Positions 34,597 to 40,188 of a DNA stretch of 40,188 nt are shown here, in pieces (position 1 is the first letter of the stretch; every line of letters begins with the position of its first letter). A program made the position numbers and the translations under genes. The stretch comes from Rhodovulum kholense. GTDB taxonomy: Bacteria; Pseudomonadota; Alphaproteobacteria; Rhodobacterales; Rhodobacteraceae. The DNA lies in NCBI RefSeq assembly GCF_003053725.1, contig NZ_QAYC01000025.1, positions 1-40,188 on the forward strand, read 5' to 3'. The notes beneath the pieces are model-generated. The model worked only from the letters and a program-made list of their open reading frames with translations. It had not been told where the DNA came from and searched no databases.

Positions 34597-35463
34597 ATGG
34601 CCACCCGGCATTCCCGCTCTGCCGCCCGGTTGATGATGGCGCCGGCCGTCATCCTTCTGCTGGGCTGGATGCTTGTCCCGCTGACGATGACGCTGTGGTT
34701 CTCGTTCCGGAAATACCTGCCGCTCCGGGGCGGCGATCTGGGCTGGGCGGGGCTTGAGAATTACAGCCGCTTCGTCAGTTCCAGCGCGTTCTGGCCCAGC
34801 GTGCAGGCGACGCTGATCATCGTCGGCGGCGTGCTGGCGATCACGGTCTGTCTGGGCATTCTGCTGGCGCTTCTGCTCGATCAGCCGATGTGGGGGCAAG
34901 GCGTGGTGCGGATCCTGGTGATCGCGCCCTTCTTCGTGATGCCCACGGTGTCGGCGCTGGTCTGGAAGAACATGTTCATGGACCCGGTCAACGGGCTTTT
35001 CGCGCATCTCTTCAAGGCGTTCGGGGCCGAGCCCGTGTCCTGGCTGTCGCAGGCGGCGCTGCCGTCGATCATCCTGATCGTCAGCTGGCAATGGTTGCCC
35101 TTCGCCACGCTGATCCTGCTGACCGCGATCCAGTCGCTCGACCGCGAACAGCTGGAGGCCGCCGAGATGGACGGCGCGCCGCCGCTCAAGCGCTTCTGGC
35201 ACATCATCCTGCCGCATCTCAGCCGCGCCGTCACCGTGGTGATCCTGATCCAGACCATCTTCCTGCTGTCGGTCTTCGCCGAGATCTTCGTCACCACCCA
35301 GGGCGCCTTCGGCACCCGGACGCTGACCTACCTGATCTTCCAGCGCGTGCTGGAAAGCCAGAATGTCGGGCTCGGCTCGGCGGGCGGGGTCTATGCCATC
35401 ATCCTCGCCAATATCGTTGCGCTCTTCCTGATGCGCATCGTCGGCAAGAACCTCGACCGCTGA
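34597..35463 (+). CDS. smoF: polyol ABC transporter permease 1
   Basis: 288-residue inner-membrane permease of the sugar (MalF) type with about six spans. The first helix is in [20 protein letters not shown], the cytoplasmic EAA loop in [20 protein letters not shown] docks the ATPase. ATG 34597 is preceded by AGGAGAGG. It is followed by the second permease gene after 12 bases. Confidence 0.92.
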   Translation: MATRHSRSAARLMMAPAVILLLGWMLVPLTMTLWFSFRKYLPLRGGDLGWAGLENYSRFVSSSAFWPSVQATLIIVGGVLAITVCLGILLALLLDQPMWGQGVVRILVIAPFFVMPTVSALVWKNMFMDPVNGLFAHLFKAFGAEPVSWLSQAALPSIILIVSWQWLPFATLILLTAIQSLDREQLEAAEMDGAPPLKRFWHIILPHLSRAVTVVILIQTIFLLSVFAEIFVTTQGAFGTRTLTYLIFQRVLESQNVGLGSAGGVYAIILANIVALFLMRIVGKNLDR

Positions 35464-35475
35464 GGAGCAAGGCCC

Positions 35476-36306
35476 ATGGCACGCGCCGTCACCCCGAAAC
35501 GCAAGGCGATCACCACGGCTCTGGCCTGGGCCGCGGGGCTGGTGATCTTCTTCCCGATCCTCTGGACGATCCTCACCAGCTTCAAGACCGAGGCCCAGGC
35601 GATCAGCGACCCGCCGGTCTTCCTGTTCTTCGACTGGACGCTGGAAAATTACGGCATCGTGCAGGAGCGGTCGGACTACATGCGCTTTTTGTGGAATTCG
35701 GTCGTGATCTCGCTGGGCTCGACCCTTCTCGGGGTCGCGATCGCGGTGCCCGCGGCCTGGTCAATGGCCTTCGTGCCCTCGAAACGCACCAAGGACATCC
35801 TGCTGTGGATGCTCTCGACCAAGATGCTGCCGGCCGTGGGGGTGCTGTACCCGATCTACCTGCTGTTCATCCGCTTCGGCCTTCTCGACAGCCGCGCCGG
35901 TCTGGTGGTCGTCATCATGCTGATCAACCTGCCGATCATCGTCTGGATGCTCTACACCTATTTCCGCGAGATCCCGGGCGAGATCCTCGAGGCCGCGCGG
36001 ATGGACGGCGCCACGCTGAAAGAGGAAATCCTTTACGTGCTGACGCCGATGGCGGTGCCGGGCATCGCGTCGACGGTTCTCCTGAACGTCATTCTGGCCT
36101 GGAACGAGGCGTTCTGGACGCTGAACCTGACCGCGGCCAAGGCCGCGCCGCTGACCGCCTTCATCGCCAGCTATTCCAGCCCCGAGGGTCTGTTCTACGC
36201 CAAGCTCTCGGCCGCCTCGACCATGGCGATCGCACCGATCCTGGTGCTGGGATGGTTCAGCCAGAAACAGCTTGTGCGCGGCCTGACCTTCGGCGCCGTG
36301 AAATAG
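35476..36306 (+). CDS. smoG: polyol ABC transporter permease 2
   Basis: 276-residue MalG-type permease with six predicted membrane segments (first in [20 protein letters not shown]), and the EAA loop [20 protein letters not shown]. It forms a heterodimeric channel with SmoF. GAGGAGC lies just in front of the ATG, and the ATPase gene follows after 11 bases. Confidence 0.92.
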   Translation: MARAVTPKRKAITTALAWAAGLVIFFPILWTILTSFKTEAQAISDPPVFLFFDWTLENYGIVQERSDYMRFLWNSVVISLGSTLLGVAIAVPAAWSMAFVPSKRTKDILLWMLSTKMLPAVGVLYPIYLLFIRFGLLDSRAGLVVVIMLINLPIIVWMLYTYFREIPGEILEAARMDGATLKEEILYVLTPMAVPGIASTVLLNVILAWNEAFWTLNLTAAKAAPLTAFIASYSSPEGLFYAKLSAASTMAIAPILVLGWFSQKQLVRGLTFGAVK

Positions 36307-36317
36307 GAGGGGGAGCA

Positions 36318-37318
<1,001 letters not shown>

Positions 37319-37322
<4 letters not shown>

Positions 37323-38092
37323 GACGGCTTGAGGGAAAGACCGCGCTGATCACCGGCGCCGGGCGGGGCATCGGGCTGGCCTTCGCCCGTGCCTATCTGC
37401 GCGAAGGCGCGCGGGTCGCGCTGGCCGATCTTTACATCGGCCGCGCCCGCGCCGCTGCCGCCGAACTGGGCGAGAGCGCCGTCGCCGTCGAGATGGACGT
37501 GACCCGGCAGGACAGCATCGAGGCGGGCGTCGCCGACACCGTGGCCGCGCTGGGCCGGATCGACATCCTGATCAACAACGCAGCCCTCTTCACCGCCGCC
37601 CCCATCGCCGAGATCGCGCGCGAGGACTACGACCGGGTCTTCTCTGTCAATGTGGCCGGCACGCTCTTCACCCTGCAGGCAGTCGCGCGGCACATGATCG
37701 AGGCGGGCATCAAGGGTCGGATCATCAACATGGCCAGTCAGGCCGGGCGCCGCGGCGAGCCGCTGGTCGCGGTCTATTGCGCCAGCAAGGCCGCCGTCAT
37801 CAGCCTGACCCAGTCGGCCGGGCTGAACCTGATCCGGCATGGCATCAACGTGAACGCCATCGCCCCCGGCGTCGTCGATGGCGAACATTGGGACGGGGTC
37901 GACGCCTTCTTCGCGCGTTACGAGGGCAAGGCGCCCGGCCAGAAGAAGGCCGAGGTCGGCGCGGCGGTGCCCTACGGGCGCATGGGCCGGGCCGAGGACC
38001 TGACCGGGATGGCGGTGTTTCTGGCGTCAAGCGAGGCCGATTACATCGTCGCCCAGACCTATAATGTCGATGGCGGCAACTGGATGAGCTGA
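37319..38092 (+). CDS. smoS: sorbitol dehydrogenase (SDR family)
   Basis: 257-residue NAD-dependent dehydrogenase oxidising D-sorbitol to fructose. N-terminal TGAGRGIG at residues 12-19, NNA at 86-88, Ser140, and YxxxK as Tyr153-Lys157 are all visible. Length and the SmoS-like end ([11 protein letters not shown]) match Rhodobacter SmoS. It sits between the transporter ATPase (4-base overlap) and mtlK (1-base overlap, TGATG). Confidence 0.92.
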
Positions 38093-39597
38093 TGACCGAC
38101 ACCCCCGGCAAAACGCCCCCGATCCGGCTGAGCGAGCGTACCCTCTCCGATCTGCCCGAGGCCATCGCCCGGCCGCGCTACGACCGCGCCCGGCTGCGGC
38201 CCGGCATCGTGCATATCGGTCTTGGCAATTTCCACCGGGCGCATCAGGCGTGGTATCTGCACAGGCTGATGCAGCAGGGGCTGGCGCTTGACTGGGCGAT
38301 CCTCGGGGCGGGGGTGCGTTCGCAGGATGCGGGGATGCGCGACCGGCTTCTGGCCCAGGACTGCCTGACCGCGCTGATCGAATTGGATCCTGCCGGAGTC
38401 TCGGCCGAGGTGACCGGCGCGATGATCGACTTCCTTCCGGTCGAGGAGGGCCATGGCGCGCTCATTCGCGCCATGTCCGACCCCGCGATCCGCATCGTCT
38501 CGCTGACCGTGACCGAGGGCGGTTATTATACCGATGCGGGCGGCGGGCTCGATCCCGACCATCCCGATATCCGCCACGATGCCGCCCATCCTGACCGCCC
38601 CGTCACCGCCTTCGGCGCGATGGTGGCGGCGCTGCGCACCCGGCGCGCGGCGGGGCAGGGGCCCTTTACCGGGCAATGCTGTGACAACCTGCAGAACAAC
38701 GGCGCGGTACTGCGCCAGACCGTTGTCGGGCTGGCCCGGCTGTCGGACCCGGACCTTGCCGACTGGATCGACCGAAAGATGAGCTTTCCCAATGCGATGG
38801 TCGATTGCATCGTGCCCGCGACCGGCCAGCGCGAGCTGGATCTGGCCCGTTCGCTCGGCATCGAGGACCGCGCCCCGGTCACCCATGAGAATTTCCGCCA
38901 ATGGGTGATCGAGGACAACTTCTGCGCCGGGCGGCCGCCCTGGGAAGAGGCGGGCGCCACGCTGACCGACGATGTCCATGCCTATGAGCGGATGAAGATC
39001 CGCATCCTCAATGCGGGCCATCAGGTCCTTGCCAATGCCGGCGAACTGCTGAGCCTGCCGACCATCGCCGCCTGCATGCGGGATCCCGACCTGTCGGGCT
39101 TCTTCCGCAAGGTCGAAAGCGAGGAAATCGTGCCCCATGTCGCGCCGGTCCCCGGCATGACCCCTGCCGCCTATCTCGACCTCATCGCGCGGCGCTTCGG
39201 CAATGCCGCGATCCACGACACCACTCGGCGTGTCGCCTTCGACGGGTCTTCGCGGCATCCGGGTTTCGTGCTGCCGGTGCTGCGCGAACGGCTGGCGGCG
39301 GGTGGCTCGGTGCAGGGGCTTGCCCTGACCGAGGCGCTCTGGGCCCGTATGTGCGCGGGAACCCGCGAGGATGGCAGCGCCATCGAGCCCAACGACCCCC
39401 ACTGGCCGTCGCTGTCCGAGGCCGCGCTGGCCGCGCGGCAGGATCCGGCCGTCTGGCTGGCTCAGGCCCGGATTTACGGGGACCTCGCCCGAGCCCCGGG
39501 CTTTTCCTCGGCGTTTTCAGGCTGGCTGCGCCGCCTCTGGGCCGAGGGAACCCGCGCCACCCTGACGGCCTATCTGGGGCAGGCGGCGGCGCCCTGA
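38092..39597 (+). CDS. mtlK: mannitol 2-dehydrogenase
   Basis: 501-residue long-chain polyol dehydrogenase converting D-mannitol to fructose with NAD. The N-terminal nucleotide motif is in GIVHIGLGNFHRAHQA, and the active-site K-x4-N-x2-H is Lys302, Asn307 and His310, with the spacing of known mannitol 2-dehydrogenases. LTVTEGGYYTD and NLQNNG are also typical. It is the last gene of the polyol unit. No fructokinase or xylulokinase gene follows within the window. Confidence 0.94.
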   Translation: MTDTPGKTPPIRLSERTLSDLPEAIARPRYDRARLRPGIVHIGLGNFHRAHQAWYLHRLMQQGLALDWAILGAGVRSQDAGMRDRLLAQDCLTALIELDPAGVSAEVTGAMIDFLPVEEGHGALIRAMSDPAIRIVSLTVTEGGYYTDAGGGLDPDHPDIRHDAAHPDRPVTAFGAMVAALRTRRAAGQGPFTGQCCDNLQNNGAVLRQTVVGLARLSDPDLADWIDRKMSFPNAMVDCIVPATGQRELDLARSLGIEDRAPVTHENFRQWVIEDNFCAGRPPWEEAGATLTDDVHAYERMKIRILNAGHQVLANAGELLSLPTIAACMRDPDLSGFFRKVESEEIVPHVAPVPGMTPAAYLDLIARRFGNAAIHDTTRRVAFDGSSRHPGFVLPVLRERLAAGGSVQGLALTEALWARMCAGTREDGSAIEPNDPHWPSLSEAALAARQDPAVWLAQARIYGDLARAPGFSSAFSGWLRRLWAEGTRATLTAYLGQAAAP

Positions 39598-39723
39598 TCG
39601 TCGCGGCGAGGGGACCGAAACCTGTCCTTGTGCGGCCGCCCGGGCGCGGATCGGTCGCGATGGCCGCTCCGGAGCTACCGGGGCCGCCGATGGACCCTCT
39701 GTCCTGGCGTCGCGGAAGGTGGC

Positions 39724-40188
39724 CTAGAAGTCCGTCCAGCCCGCGTCGTTCACGGCCCGTTTCGGCTGGCTCCCCGGGCCGGATGACGCAGCTGCCGCAT
39801 AGGCGGATGGCGACGGGCTCCGCGGGCGGGCGAGCGCGGGGCCGCTGCCTTTCAGACGGAACCGGGCGACGAGGCTTTGCAGATTGCCTGCCTCCTGCTT
39901 CATCGTCACCGCGGCCGCGTTCGCCTCCTCGACCATGGCGGCGTTCTGCTGGGTAACCTTGTCCAGTTCGTTGATCCCGACATTGATCTCGCCAAGCCCC
40001 ACAGACTGTTCCTGCGCGCCGGTCGCGATCTCGCCGATCAGCACCGCGATGTTGCTGACGCGCTCGACGATGTCGGTCAGCGCCTCGCCGGTGCGGTTCA
40101 CCAGCGCCACGCCGGATTCGACCTGATCGGAACTGGACGAAATCAGCGTCTTGATCTCTTTCGCGGCCTCGGAGGACCGCTGGGCCAG
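39724..40188 (-). CDS. methyl-accepting chemotaxis protein, C-terminal part
   Basis: The gene runs off the window; 154 residues remain. They begin LAQRSSEAAKEIKTLISSSS, which lies on the cytoplasmic coiled coil just past the receptor tip, and continue as a long heptad-repeat helix with a methylation-type segment (QQNAAMVEEANAAAVTMKQE) and a linker rich in Ser, Ala and Pro. The last five residues, GWTDF, fit the xWxxF tether that binds CheR and CheB in some receptors. It converges on mtlK over 126 bases without a clear terminator. Confidence 0.92.
   Translation of the reverse strand: MAQRSSEAAKEIKTLISSSSDQVESGVALVNRTGEALTDIVERVSNIAVLIGEIATGAQEQSVGLGEINVGINELDKVTQQNAAMVEEANAAAVTMKQEAGNLQSLVARFRLKGSGPALARPRSPSPSAYAAAASSGPGSQPKRAVNDAGWTDF

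Noticed and set aside
34890-36310. In-frame upstream extension of smoK across smoF and smoG
   Set aside because: The added residues are a frame shadow; smoK begins at ATG 36318 with a strong ribosome site.
39598-39723. Possible coding continuation between mtlK and the chemoreceptor
   Set aside because: Frames there are short, have skewed composition and no ribosome site.

Overview
The window is GC-rich chromosomal DNA from an alphaproteobacterium, most likely a member of the Rhodobacteraceae. The clues are a BioR-controlled bioY-bioB unit, a smoEFGK-smoS-mtlK polyol operon, a short HvrA/H-NS-type protein, a divergent pair of LuxR-type genes, and a fabI/DUF3141/MaoC-Ptb/AckA cluster. No rRNA, tRNA or CRISPR array was recognised.

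Layout. (1) 1-2952: the tail of an unknown gene, a truncated MocR-type aminotransferase remnant, then bioY-bioB and the repressor bioR on the minus strand. Three BioR boxes are present, and one sits inside a perfect 22-bp palindrome that includes the bioR start codon. (2) About 2953-6780: a more AT-rich accessory stretch with a LysE/RhtB exporter, a frameshifted hypothetical gene behind a C9 tract, and a frameshifted tyrosine recombinase. It abuts the 5' end of dusA, the known target of dusA-associated integrases, and appears to supply the present dusA start codon. (3) 6746-8961: dusA, an IS5-family (IS427-like) element inserted at the dusA stop codon, and an IS256-family remnant. (4) 9478-16221: an FAD oxidoreductase facing a minus-strand polyamine unit (potD-like, potA, potB, potC, then a PuuB-like amine oxidoreductase). 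(5) 16583-22749: a membrane glycosyltransferase, an exported SUMF1-like protein overlapping an exported NAGPA-like protein, a UDP-sugar 4-epimerase and an H-NS/HvrA protein. (6) 23223-31823: a LuxR-family regulator broken by one TGA codon, a divergent sensor-only LuxR homologue, then a six-gene operon: fabI-like reductase, DUF3141 protein with a PHA-synthase-like Cys/Asp/His triad, MaoC-phosphotransacylase fusion, acetate kinase and the two CoA-transferase subunits. (7) 32046-39597: a LacI-family regulator and the sorbitol/mannitol operon. (8) The 3' end of a chemoreceptor gene, cut by the window edge.

How the genes work together. The biotin block is self-contained: import, last synthetic step and repressor. 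The polyamine block couples uptake to oxidation. The polyol block imports hexitols and oxidises them to ketohexoses. The most interesting block is region 6. Its enzymes could interconvert acyl-CoA, acyl phosphate, free acid and 3-oxoacyl-CoA around a PHA-synthase-like protein of unknown function. Three near-identical CTGC-N4-GCAA repeats, close to the reported PhaR operator pattern, lie just upstream. Several genes (integrase, hypothetical gene at 4223, LuxR, IS transposase) carry single-base disruptions, which could be real decay or sequencing error.
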